A DNA stretch of 19,082 nt, taken from assembly GCA_002789615.1 (NCBI GenBank), contig PFTO01000141.1, positions 1 to 19,082 on the forward strand. Direction: 5' to 3'. The stretch comes from Acidobacteria bacterium CG_4_9_14_3_um_filter_49_7. Lineage in GTDB: Bacteria; Acidobacteriota; Holophagae; Thermotomaculales; Thermotomaculaceae. Position 1 is the first letter of the stretch; every line of letters begins with the position of its first letter. This document shows, piece by piece, positions 6,583 to 14,473 of this stretch. Under the pieces are notes generated by a model. That model was not told where the DNA came from. It did no database searches and saw only the letters and a list, made by a program, of their open reading frames with translations. Made by a program: the position numbers and the translations under genes.

Positions 6583-7622
6583 CAGGTGAGGTAGTACTTA
6601 CTTTGAATGTACCAGTTGTACGCCCGGCGGGTCAGTACATTAATGACGGATGCAGCCGGTACGGCCGCAAGAATTCCCACAAATCCGAAGTAGTGACCTC
6701 CCAGCAGAATTGCGACAATCACAGTGACGGGATGTAATCCTACTTGCTGACCCACGACACGGGGAGAAATGACGGTCCCTTCCAGTATCTGAGCCACTGT
6801 GAATGTCCCGGCTACACCAATCAGGTGTGCCACGCTATGGGCATCGAGCCAGGAGAGCAGCAGCGCTGGAACCAGACCGATGGCAAGACCGAGGTAAGGA
6901 ATCATGTTGGCAAAACCAGCTACCAGTCCGATAACAATCCCAATGGGTACGGCGAAAATGGTCAGGCCGATGGAATAAATGACCGCAAGAATCATGCTGA
7001 CGGTAAGCTGGCCTTTCAGGAAGTCTTTGATTACCCGGTCAATTTCGGAAAAAAGGCCGGTAACCTGTTCTCTGTGGCGGGGCGGGATGGCTTTAGCGAT
7101 TCGTTCGGTCAGGCGATCAATATCTTTTAATAGATAAAAAGCGATTACAGGGATAAGAAGCAAGTTCAGGATGCCAAGCAGTACGTTGATGGTACCGGAA
7201 AACAGGTTCTTAACAAAATTGATGACCGGCATCAGGATGTCAATGCCGACAGATTGCAATTTCGCCTTAACCTCTTCCATCTGTTCAGGATGGTTCTGGA
7301 TGTAGTCCCGGATAACGGGGATGGTGGTTTCCTGCAGGTGGGCAACATATGCAGGAACCTTATGGGTAAATACGGTGACCTGTCGGCTGATAATTGGGGC
7401 GGCCAGAATGTAGAAAAGTGCCAGAATACCAATTAACACGGTAAAAATTAATGCGATGCCAAGGGGACGTCGGACATGATGTTCTTCCAGAAAGTCCGCT
7501 ACCGGATCCAGCACGTAGGCGATGATAAAGCCGATGATGAGAGAAGAGAGCACACCGGATAGAGCGATAAAGACCAGTAGAATGCAGGTAATAAAGGCCG
7601 CTACAATTATTATTTTCTTCAT
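6582..7622 (-). CDS. AI-2E family transporter (PerM/TqsA-like membrane protein)
   Basis: A 346-residue polytopic membrane protein of the AI-2E exporter superfamily (formerly UPF0118). It begins with a long hydrophobic pair (residues 4-40), has a central amphipathic region with VIRDYIQNHPEQMEEVKAKL, and ends with conserved helices containing FAVPIGIVIGLVAGFANMIP and YLGLAIGLVPALLLS. Some family members export autoinducer-2 and others are Na+/H+ antiporters, so the substrate is not predictable. The start ATG shares one base with the pgsA stop (TGATG) and the stop shares one base with the comEC start, so it is translationally coupled on both sides. An AAAGGAG lies 16 bases upstream of the ATG, too far for a normal ribosome-binding site. 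Confidence 0.9.
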   Translation of the reverse strand: MKKIIIVAAFITCILLVFIALSGVLSSLIIGFIIAYVLDPVADFLEEHHVRRPLGIALIFTVLIGILALFYILAAPIISRQVTVFTHKVPAYVAHLQETTIPVIRDYIQNHPEQMEEVKAKLQSVGIDILMPVINFVKNLFSGTINVLLGILNLLLIPVIAFYLLKDIDRLTERIAKAIPPRHREQVTGLFSEIDRVIKDFLKGQLTVSMILAVIYSIGLTIFAVPIGIVIGLVAGFANMIPYLGLAIGLVPALLLSWLDAHSVAHLIGVAGTFTVAQILEGTVISPRVVGQQVGLHPVTVIVAILLGGHYFGFVGILAAVPAASVINVLTRRAYNWYIQSKYYLT

Positions 7623-8200
7623 CAGAATGTACTTTTAACTCCTTTGATAAGGTAATGGATTCCGGAAATAATAGTCATGGCCGCCACCGCATATGCGAGA
7701 TAAATCAGCCAGGAAACGTTCAGGTAGAACGCATTGCAGAAGAGATAGAGGGATGCCGTCGTGATCTGGATGAATGTGGACAGCTTGCCGGCAATGGAGG
7801 GCTGGAGCGTTTTGACTTCAGTTGTGAAAAAGATAACCAGGGACGCAATGGCAATGAAAACATCCCGGAAAATGACCAGAATGGTAACCCACACCGGGAG
7901 CATGTTGGTGTTGCCAATGCCGGCCAGAACCAGAACCACATACACTGAAACAAGCATGACTTTGTCAGCCATGGGATCCAGGAACTTGCCAACGTCTGTA
8001 ACATGGCCGGTGTACCTGGCAATATAACCATCCAGAAAATCTGTAGTGCCTGCTACTACAAAGACCGCAAAGGCGAGAAGGTGTAGTTGATACACGGACG
8101 CGATAACGAAAACCGGTATCAGCACCATCCGAAGAATCGTGAGTATATTGGCCAGACCGAATGCCTGAATGTAGCTGGTATCTTTCTGTTCTGCCATCAT
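7622..8200 (-). CDS. pgsA: CDP-diacylglycerol-glycerol-3-phosphate 3-phosphatidyltransferase
   Basis: A 192-residue integral membrane CDP-alcohol phosphatidyltransferase that joins CDP-diacylglycerol and glycerol 3-phosphate, the committed step to phosphatidylglycerol and cardiolipin. The full catalytic signature D-x2-DG-x2-AR-x8-G-x3-D-x3-D is present: Asp54, Asp57-Gly58, Ala61-Arg62, Gly71, Asp75, Asp79. The N-terminal NILTILRMVLIPVF is typical of PgsA rather than of phosphatidylserine synthase or cardiolipin synthase of this fold. Several further hydrophobic helices follow. Two ATG codons stand in a row (8200 and 8197), and either may start the protein; there is no strong Shine-Dalgarno sequence. 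It begins two bases after the phoH stop, so coupling is likely. Confidence 0.92.
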   Translation of the reverse strand: MMAEQKDTSYIQAFGLANILTILRMVLIPVFVIASVYQLHLLAFAVFVVAGTTDFLDGYIARYTGHVTDVGKFLDPMADKVMLVSVYVVLVLAGIGNTNMLPVWVTILVIFRDVFIAIASLVIFFTTEVKTLQPSIAGKLSTFIQITTASLYLFCNAFYLNVSWLIYLAYAVAAMTIISGIHYLIKGVKSTF

Positions 8201-8202
8201 TT

Positions 8203-9516
8203 CTATAACAATTTGGCGGCCAGTTCTGCCAGTGCCGACCGTTCACCTTTTTTCAATGTAACGTGGCCGGCAACTGCCTGCTCCTTGAAATGTTCCACCA
8301 GGTAGCTTAATCCGTTGCTGTTGGAGTCCACATAGGGATTGTCAATCTGATAAGGGTCTCCTGTCAGTATTACTTTTGTCCCTTCACCCGCTCTTGTGAC
8401 GATGGTTTTCACCTCGTGGGGGGTCAGGTTCTGGGCTTCATCAATCACCATGTACTGCCGCGGAATGCTTCGGCCCCGGATATAGGTCAGGGGTTCCACA
8501 TGAAGGATTTTCTGTGTGATCAATTCCTGGTAGCCAGGGACCCCGGCCATTTCGGAACCGCTGATGAGAAAATCCAGGTTGTCAAAAATCGGCTGCATCC
8601 ACGGACGCATTTTTTCGCTCACATCCCCGGGAAGATAACCCAGGTCTTTTCCCATGGGAATGACGGGGCGGGCAATGAGCATTCTGTCGTAAATACGACG
8701 GTCCGCGACCTGGAGCAGGCCGGCTGCAATTGCCAGGAGAGTTTTCCCGGTACCGGCCTTTCCAACCAGCGTCACAAGACTGATGTTCGGATCCAGCAGG
8801 ATATTCAGTGCGAAGATTTGTTCCTTATTCCGGGGCGTGATTCCCCAGATGGGATCCAAGTCTACCAGGCGATCCAGGCTCTTCATTACGGAATTGTATT
8901 GCGCCAGCGCAGTCTGTTTAGGGTTCTCGGAGTTGATGAGTGTGACAAATTCATTTGGGAAGATCCCCACCAGGTCTTCTGGAAGTGGGATTTCGTCTTT
9001 GTCATAGATTTGTGAAATTGTCGTGGCGTTTGTGTAGTAATCGGCACTACCGCTATAGAGATCTTCCAGTTGAATCTTATCGTTTTCATAATCTTCGGAA
9101 GGAACGCCCAATGCGTCTGCCTTAATCCTCAAATTGGTATCTTTGGTGACAAAAACGACGACCTTGTCCCCCATTTTTTTTGTGAGATCCACCGCTATTT
9201 TCAGGATTTCGTTGTCCGCTCTGTTGCCGACGGTTACCCCCAGGTCCACAGTTTCCCGGGTTAACGGAATAAACACTTTTCCAAGCCCTTCACCCAGGGG
9301 TACGCCGTCACACAATTTGCCTTTCTTCCGTAGGGCGTCCAGGAAGCGGGACACGTAGCGAGCGTTGCGGCCGATTTCATTCATGTCCTTTTTAAAGTTG
9401 TCAATCTCCTCGATCACGACAATGGGGACATATACATCGTTGTCTTCAAATTTCAGCAAGGCTTGTGGATCGTGGAGCAATACGTTTGTGTCGAGAACAA
9501 ATATTTTTTTTGGCAT
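8203..9516 (-). CDS. PIN-PhoH fusion protein (RNase/ATPase, YlaK-like)
   Basis: A 437-residue protein with an N-terminal PIN nuclease domain (about 3-135) and a C-terminal PhoH ATPase domain (about 225-437). PIN acidic residues visible are Asp9 in VLDTNVLLHDP, Glu36/37, Asp101 in NRADNEIL and Asp126 in TKDTN. The PhoH half has Walker A GKAGTGKT at 252-259, the conserved ARPVIPMGKDLGYLPGD near 282-298, and Walker B VIDEAQNLTP at 357-366. Related PIN-PhoH proteins act on RNA as ATP-dependent nuclease/helicase-like enzymes; the cellular role is poorly defined. AGAGGT lies just before the ATG at 9516. This is the chromosomal housekeeping type and not a VapBC-style toxin, since no antitoxin gene accompanies it. 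It heads the coupled run phoH-pgsA-AI-2E-comEC. Confidence 0.93.
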   Translation of the reverse strand: MPKKIFVLDTNVLLHDPQALLKFEDNDVYVPIVVIEEIDNFKKDMNEIGRNARYVSRFLDALRKKGKLCDGVPLGEGLGKVFIPLTRETVDLGVTVGNRADNEILKIAVDLTKKMGDKVVVFVTKDTNLRIKADALGVPSEDYENDKIQLEDLYSGSADYYTNATTISQIYDKDEIPLPEDLVGIFPNEFVTLINSENPKQTALAQYNSVMKSLDRLVDLDPIWGITPRNKEQIFALNILLDPNISLVTLVGKAGTGKTLLAIAAGLLQVADRRIYDRMLIARPVIPMGKDLGYLPGDVSEKMRPWMQPIFDNLDFLISGSEMAGVPGYQELITQKILHVEPLTYIRGRSIPRQYMVIDEAQNLTPHEVKTIVTRAGEGTKVILTGDPYQIDNPYVDSNSNGLSYLVEHFKEQAVAGHVTLKKGERSALAELAAKLL

Positions 9517-9587
9517 AGTACCTCTTTTTTTATTGTTACAGCCTTACCTTTCCGAAGGGAAACTACGGTCGGCTGGTCAGGTGTTCT

Positions 9588-9965
9588 TCAAACAGTCGCA
9601 ACGGCCTCAATTTCAACCAGTACATTTTTGGGGAGTGTTTTTACAGCGAAAGCTGCCCGGGCAGGTTTGAAGCCTCCGAACATGCGTTCGTAAACTTTGT
9701 TCATTTCCCCGAAATCCTCCATGTTCTGTAGAAGTACAGTCGTCTTCACCACTCGGCCGGGGCTGCTCCCCGCTGCCTTCAGTACTTCAAAAAGATTCTT
9801 CAACGACTGTTCGGTTTGTGACTGGATCGTGTCTCCGATGATTTCTCCGGTTTCAGGGTCAAGGGGAATCTGGCCCGAGCAGAAGACAAACCCGTTGGCT
9901 ACAATCCCCTGAGAGTAGGGTCCGATGGCCTGTGGTGCGTCTGCGGTCTTTACTTCCTTTATCAT
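9588..9965 (-). CDS. ridA: RidA family reactive enamine/imine deaminase
   Basis: A 125-residue RidA (YjgF/YER057c/UK114) protein, which hydrolyses reactive 2-aminoacrylate-type enamines and imines released by PLP enzymes and so protects them from damage. Typical features are APQAIGPYSQG at 10-20, FCSGQIPLDPETG at 28-40, TEQSLKNLFEVLKAAG at 51-66 and the C-terminal PARAAFAVKTLP...VEIEAVA. Arg103 matches the substrate-binding arginine of active RidA, and Glu120 the usual catalytic-site glutamate. I chose the ATG at 9965 because GGGAGG lies five bases upstream; an ATG at 9992 would add nine unconserved residues. It lies 71 bases upstream of the phoH-like gene in the same direction, with no clear terminator between them. 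Confidence 0.94.
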   Translation of the reverse strand: MIKEVKTADAPQAIGPYSQGIVANGFVFCSGQIPLDPETGEIIGDTIQSQTEQSLKNLFEVLKAAGSSPGRVVKTTVLLQNMEDFGEMNKVYERMFGGFKPARAAFAVKTLPKNVLVEIEAVATV

Positions 9966-10054
9966 ATTTACCTCCCATTGCCGTTGGTTCAACTGCCAAT
10001 ACGAGGGCAGCGGTCTGTGGACCTCATGTACGTAAAAGAACCATTTTCTCTATT

Positions 10055-10705
10055 CTATTCAGTATACATCAATCGGGTGGATTTCAGAATCCGAACTTTC
10101 TTTCCAAAGAACACTTTTTCATCAAATTCTCCGAAGCCATACCGGGAAAGAACATCTTCCCAGTTGTGAGTGAGAAATTCCGAAGCGAGGTCACATTCCA
10201 GACGAAAAACCAGGCGCGTAAACAGGCTGCTTGATTTCAGGTCCAGGGGCCGGTAATCCAGAAGGTAGAATTTCCCGCCCGGTTTCAGGATGCGTTGGAC
10301 TTCCTTCAGTACATGGATTCGATCATCATGCTCCATTCCATGGAGAACAAAGGACATGAACGCGCCATCAAAAGACGCGTCCGGGAAAGGGAAGGGCTTT
10401 CGGATATCAACTTTCAATACGGAAAGCCGGGGGTCTTTCCCCTGTTTCAGGGAGAAGCCGACCAGCATATCTGCACCGATATCTATGCCGGTAACCCTGC
10501 TGTCTCCTCCCAGATGATCCGCAATCAGCCGGGCATTCCGCCCGGTGCCGCATCCAATATCCAGGATGTGGGATTTTTTTGAAAGATCCATGAAAGACAC
10601 TGCGCTTTTAATAAAACGGGGATAATATCCCAATGTGATGAGATTCATAAGGCCATCATAGTGGCGGGCCTCAAACCCTTTTACTTCAATCTTGCTCCTT
10701 GCCAT
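10055..10705 (-). CDS. Class I SAM-dependent methyltransferase
   Basis: A 216-residue Rossmann-fold methyltransferase of the UbiE/Methyltransf_11 type. Motif I is ILDIGCGTGRN at 47-57, an acidic loop GIDIGADML follows at 73-81, then VDIRKPFPFPDASFDGAF at 99-116, and the post-motif LKPGGKFYLLDY at 140-151. Substrate is not predictable; with UbiE-like spacing a quinone or small-molecule role is possible, and the organism does make menaquinone, but the protein lacks enough specific signature to call it MenG/UbiE. I chose the ATG at 10705, which has GGAG nine bases upstream; the frame opens upstream to 10786, but that extension overlaps the promoter. It is transcribed away from the M23 peptidase gene. 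Confidence 0.88.
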   Translation of the reverse strand: MARSKIEVKGFEARHYDGLMNLITLGYYPRFIKSAVSFMDLSKKSHILDIGCGTGRNARLIADHLGGDSRVTGIDIGADMLVGFSLKQGKDPRLSVLKVDIRKPFPFPDASFDGAFMSFVLHGMEHDDRIHVLKEVQRILKPGGKFYLLDYRPLDLKSSSLFTRLVFRLECDLASEFLTHNWEDVLSRYGFGEFDEKVFFGKKVRILKSTRLMYTE

Positions 10706-10757
10706 TTTTCGTTGCTCCGATCCTTTTTTTTGGAATAAGCTCCGGGAATACTGAAAA

Positions 10758-10786
10758 ATCGTACAATAATTTGATAGAAAACTCAA
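10758..10786 (-). promoter_or_regulatory. Sigma-70-type promoter for the methyltransferase gene
   Basis: On the minus strand TTGAGT (10786 to 10781) and TACGAT (10763 to 10758) are separated by exactly 17 bases. This puts the start of transcription near 10751, about 46 bases before the ATG at 10705. It lies back to back with the promoter of the peptidase gene; the two -35 boxes are seven bases apart. Confidence 0.55.
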
Positions 10787-10793
10787 TTTTTCA

Positions 10794-10822
10794 TTGACAA
10801 TCCGCTAACTCACACTCATAAT
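10794..10822 (+). promoter_or_regulatory. Sigma-70-type promoter for the M23 peptidase gene
   Basis: A perfect TTGACA (10794-10799) and CATAAT (10817-10822) are separated by 17 bases. Transcription should start near 10829, giving a leader of only about 16 bases that contains AAGGCAGG before the ATG at 10845. This is the best-matching promoter in the window and probably drives the peptidase gene and, by read-through, the downstream genes. Confidence 0.7.
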
Positions 10823-10844
10823 AGCAAAGAAGGCAGGTTTTTTT

Positions 10845-11729
10845 ATGCATGATCGCTATTCGATAACAATTATCCCGAACGGGAGCGGCTCGGTTCATAA
10901 ATACTTGATGAAACGGCGCCATTTGAGATATGCGATTGCCGGCGCAGCGGTTGTCGTGCTTTTCTTTGTCTTTCTGCTGGTTCATTTTTTCATTTCTTCC
11001 AATCAACAACTTGCATTAAATCGGATGCACAACGAACTGGATGTTCTGAAAAATGTCAATGCCAAGTACCAGACGAATGCCGAGGACCTGGAAACCAAGT
11101 TGAATTATTTTTCTGACAAGGCCAGGAAACTCGCCACGTTTGTGGGCGCAGATCTGGCTCTCAATGACAACAGTATGGGAATCGGTGGTGCGGATTATCT
11201 CAATAACCGGTTCGCAAGTTACATGAATAAAGATCTTGACGGGATGAACCGAAAGGCAGAGAAACTCTTTAAGGGTTTCCAGGAGCTTGAAAAAATATTC
11301 AAGAACAAGAATGACATTCTCCGGCACACACCTTCCATGTGGCCGGTCAAAGGGTTCATTACGGATCGGTTCGGATATCGGAAGGACCCGTTCACAGGTG
11401 TCAGGGCCTTTCACAATGGTATTGACATTGCCGCCAAGAGGGGGACACCCGTTTTTGCCCCTGCTGATGGCATTGTTACGATGGCCGGGAAAAACATGGG
11501 TTATGGGAACTTGATTGTCATCAGTCATCTCAACAACGCCACAACCCGATACGGCCATCTCGAGGAAATTCTTGTTAAGAGGGGCCAGAAAGTGAAGCGC
11601 GGTGACTTGATTGCCACCGTTGGAAATACGGGCCGCAGTACGGGTCCCCATTTGCATTTTGAGATCGTTGTGAAACAAAAGCCGGTTAATCCCTCCGATT
11701 ACATGATCAGCGAAATTATGCATTTCTGA
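10845..11729 (+). CDS. M23 family peptidoglycan metallopeptidase, membrane-anchored
   Basis: A 294-residue LytM-type endopeptidase or LytM-domain amidase activator. A basic N-terminus (KRRHLRY) precedes one transmembrane helix at about 29-51, then comes a coiled-coil-like stretch (about 52-160) and the M23 domain (about 165-290), which would lie in the periplasm. The zinc ligands are His190 and Asp194 in FHNGIDIAA and His271 in GPHLHFE. His238 (RYGHL) and His269 are the other catalytic histidines. All are present, so this is probably an active enzyme rather than a degenerate EnvC/NlpD-type activator. The sequence around the active site (GYRKDPFTG, FAPADGIV, GNTGRSTGPHLHFE) is typical. The coiled coil before the domain resembles division-associated LytM proteins. 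It is followed by secA after 54 bases. Confidence 0.93.
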   Translation: MHDRYSITIIPNGSGSVHKYLMKRRHLRYAIAGAAVVVLFFVFLLVHFFISSNQQLALNRMHNELDVLKNVNAKYQTNAEDLETKLNYFSDKARKLATFVGADLALNDNSMGIGGADYLNNRFASYMNKDLDGMNRKAEKLFKGFQELEKIFKNKNDILRHTPSMWPVKGFITDRFGYRKDPFTGVRAFHNGIDIAAKRGTPVFAPADGIVTMAGKNMGYGNLIVISHLNNATTRYGHLEEILVKRGQKVKRGDLIATVGNTGRSTGPHLHFEIVVKQKPVNPSDYMISEIMHF

Positions 11730-11740
11730 ATTCCTTCAAG

Positions 11741-11749
11741 TGTTATAAT
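11741..11749 (+). promoter_or_regulatory. Extended -10 promoter upstream of secA
   Basis: TG-T-TATAAT is a perfect extended -10 element. No good -35 lies 17 bases upstream, as is usual for this promoter class. Start of transcription is expected near 11756, with the secA ATG at 11784. A 6-bp inverted repeat (TTCAAG at 11735-11740, CTTGAA at 11755-11760) surrounds the box and is centred on it; this could be an operator or chance. Confidence 0.5.
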
Positions 11750-11783
11750 CTTGTCTTGAAAAACTGATGATACCGGGTGAATA

Positions 11784-14471
11784 ATGATAAAAACGATTGC
11801 CAAAACAGTATTTGGAACAAAGAATGACCGGTTCTTAAAGAGCCTGCAGCCGATTGTAAACAGCATCAATCAGCTGGAACCACAAATGCAGCAACTTTCC
11901 GATGAAGCGCTTCGGGAAAAAATTCAGAGTTTCAGGGAGAGGGTAACCGGTCTGGCCAATGACGACAAGCCATTCAAGCCGCTTCTGAACGAGATTCTCC
12001 CTGAGGTTTTTGCCATAACCCGTGAAGCTGGTGTACGAACCCTGGGCATGCGCCATTTTGATGTGCAGCTGGTCGGTGGCGTGGTGCTCCATCGTGGAAT
12101 GATTACCGAAATGAAGACCGGTGAAGGAAAGACCCTTGTGGCGACTTTGCCTGTTGTCTTAAACGCCCTTTCCGGCAGAGGTGTGCACGTGGTCACGGTG
12201 AACGACTATCTGGCCACCCGTGACCGGGAATGGATGGACAAAATCTATCACTTCCTCGGCTTTTCCACCGGCACAATTACCAACGGCCTGGACGATAAAG
12301 AGCGAAAAGAGGCCTACGACTCGGATATCACCTACGGAACAAACAACGAATTCGGCTTTGACTATCTGCGGGACAATATGAAGTACTACCTGGAAGACTG
12401 CGTCCAGCGTGGTTTCAACTTTGCCATTGTGGATGAGGTGGACAGCATCCTGATTGATGAAGCCCGTACACCGTTGATTATTTCAGGGCCATCGGAAGAG
12501 TCCACTGAGAAATATTATGGCGCCAATCGCATCATTCCCTCACTGGTTCGTGGTAAAGAGGAAGACGACCCCGACGCAGACTACGAAGTGGATGAGAAAG
12601 ATCGGAATGTCACAATGACGGAAAAGGGCGTAGAAAAGGCTGAAAAACTCCTGGGCGTAGAAAACCTCTACGATCCGAGCAACATCGAATTGCTTCACTG
12701 CGTGGAACAGGCATTGAAAGCCCATGCCCTTTTTGAGCGGGACGTGGATTACATCGTGAAGGAAAATGAAGTTCTGATTGTGGATGAATTTACCGGCCGA
12801 CTGATGCCGGGGCGTCGCTACTCCGATGGATTGCACCAGGCACTGGAAGCCAAGGAAGACGTTAAGATTCAATCGGAGAACCAGACCCTGGCTACCATCA
12901 CCTTCCAGAATTATTTCCGTATGTATGACGTGTTGTCAGGTATGACCGGTACGGCAGATACGGAGGCCCTGGAATTCAAGAAAATTTATGGGCTGGATGT
13001 CTCTGTAATTCCGACCAACATGCCAATGATTCGTGCGGATTACGCAGATGTGGTTTACCGGACGGAAAGGGAAAAATTCAATGCGATAGCAGCAGATATC
13101 CGGGAGTTGCATGAAAAGGGGCAACCGGTGTTGCTGGGTACCATTTCCATTGAAAAATCTGAAGTTTTGAGCAGACTTCTGAAGAAACAGAAAATAAAGC
13201 ATGTCGTTTTGAACGCGAAATTCCATGAGAGAGAAGCGGAAATTGTCGCCCAGGCAGGTCGCAAGGGGGCGGTGACCATCGCTACCAACATGGCAGGACG
13301 TGGTACCGACATTGTGCTGGGTGGGAACCCGGCATTAATGGCCTTACCGGAGCTGAGCAAAGAGGGCATAAGCGAAGAAGAGCGGAATGCGGTTCTTGAA
13401 AAATACAAAGGTATCTGCAGCAAAGAGAAGCAAGAAGTGCTGGATGCCGGTGGACTGTATATCATCGGCAGCGAGCGCCATGAAAGCCGACGGATCGACA
13501 ACCAGTTGAGAGGCCGTTCCGGTCGTCAGGGAGACCCAGGGGCATCCCGGTTCTACCTGTCGCTGGAAGATGACCTCATGCGGATTTTCGGTAGTGACAG
13601 AATCTCAGGCCTGATGGGCCGCCTCGGTATGGAAGAAGGCGTTCCCATTGAACACAAGATGATCAGCAAATCTATTGAACGCGCCCAGCGCCAGGTAGAG
13701 AGCCGGAACTTTGACATCCGCAAAAACCTGATGGATTACGATACGGTGATGAACCAGCAGCGGAGTACCTTTTACAGCCTTCGCCGGAAGATACTGCAGG
13801 GCAATGCAAGGGAGCATGTATTTAACCTGACGGAAGATATCCTTTTCTGGCTCGAAGATCAGTACATCACGGATCCCAAACATCCGGATGAGTGGAATGC
13901 GGAAGAGTTTGCGAAGAAAATAAATGAATACTTTGACTTCGTTATGACTGCGGAGGAAATCCGAGCCATCAACCGGGAAGAGCTGGAAGCTGTCATCTAT
14001 AAGAAAGTGACGGAAGCGTACGATGAAAAAGTAAAATTGATCGGGGACGACAAAATGTTCCGGATGCACGAACGGTTTGTTGCGCTGCAATTCCTGGATC
14101 GTCACTGGAAAGAGCATCTGCGCAATATGGATCACCTGAAAGATTCCATTGGTCTGCGTGGCTATGGTCAGAAGGACCCCATTATTGAGTACAAGAAGGA
14201 AAGTCTGGCTCTGTTTGAAAACACCATGGCACTTGTGGAAGACAACATCATAAAAGTACTGTACTGGATTCAACCCCCTTCAGAAGAACAGGTTCGTGAA
14301 GAAAAGAGAAACGCAAAAGCAAAGCAACGTCGATTCCGGAATGCCGGAGGTGGAGAAGCTCCGGCAGTTTCCCAGGTCAAACGGGATAAACCCAAAGTTG
14401 GGCGGAATGACCCCTGCCCATGTGGCAGTGGGAAAAAGTACAAAAAATGCTGCGGAAAAAATGAGAGGTAA
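11784..14471 (+). CDS. secA: Preprotein translocase ATPase SecA
   Basis: An 895-residue, full-length SecA, the motor that pushes unfolded preproteins through SecYEG. Nucleotide-binding domain 1 has Walker A MKTGEGKTLVA (GEGKT at 113-117) and Walker B in VDEVDSILIDEARTP at 216-230. The sequence TNMAGRGTDIVLGG and the arginine-finger region RIDNQLRGRSGRQGDPG mark nucleotide-binding domain 2. The helical scaffold contains LQFLDRHWKEHLRNMDHLKD. The C-terminus carries the zinc-binding tail CPCGSGKKYKKCCG, which binds SecB or phospholipid in many bacteria. The ATG at 11784 matches the usual N-terminus, though its ribosome-binding site is weak. guaB starts two bases after its stop. Confidence 0.98.
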   Translation: MIKTIAKTVFGTKNDRFLKSLQPIVNSINQLEPQMQQLSDEALREKIQSFRERVTGLANDDKPFKPLLNEILPEVFAITREAGVRTLGMRHFDVQLVGGVVLHRGMITEMKTGEGKTLVATLPVVLNALSGRGVHVVTVNDYLATRDREWMDKIYHFLGFSTGTITNGLDDKERKEAYDSDITYGTNNEFGFDYLRDNMKYYLEDCVQRGFNFAIVDEVDSILIDEARTPLIISGPSEESTEKYYGANRIIPSLVRGKEEDDPDADYEVDEKDRNVTMTEKGVEKAEKLLGVENLYDPSNIELLHCVEQALKAHALFERDVDYIVKENEVLIVDEFTGRLMPGRRYSDGLHQALEAKEDVKIQSENQTLATITFQNYFRMYDVLSGMTGTADTEALEFKKIYGLDVSVIPTNMPMIRADYADVVYRTEREKFNAIAADIRELHEKGQPVLLGTISIEKSEVLSRLLKKQKIKHVVLNAKFHEREAEIVAQAGRKGAVTIATNMAGRGTDIVLGGNPALMALPELSKEGISEEERNAVLEKYKGICSKEKQEVLDAGGLYIIGSERHESRRIDNQLRGRSGRQGDPGASRFYLSLEDDLMRIFGSDRISGLMGRLGMEEGVPIEHKMISKSIERAQRQVESRNFDIRKNLMDYDTVMNQQRSTFYSLRRKILQGNAREHVFNLTEDILFWLEDQYITDPKHPDEWNAEEFAKKINEYFDFVMTAEEIRAINREELEAVIYKKVTEAYDEKVKLIGDDKMFRMHERFVALQFLDRHWKEHLRNMDHLKDSIGLRGYGQKDPIIEYKKESLALFENTMALVEDNIIKVLYWIQPPSEEQVREEKRNAKAKQRRFRNAGGGEAPAVSQVKRDKPKVGRNDPCPCGSGKKYKKCCGKNER

Positions 14472-14473
14472 GA

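Noticed and set aside
8203..9516. PIN domain as a VapC-type toxin
   Set aside because: The PIN domain is fused to a complete PhoH ATPase, and there is no antitoxin-sized gene next to it. This is the widespread housekeeping PIN-PhoH form.
9517..9587. A TTTCC/GGAAA hairpin between ridA and the phoH-like gene as a terminator
   Set aside because: The stem is only 5 bp and is followed by GGTAAGG and not by a T-run. It is not enough to call.
9966..10054. A promoter for ridA in the 89-base gap downstream of the methyltransferase gene
   Set aside because: No hexamer pair with reasonable spacing is visible on the minus strand; ridA may be read from the methyltransferase promoter.
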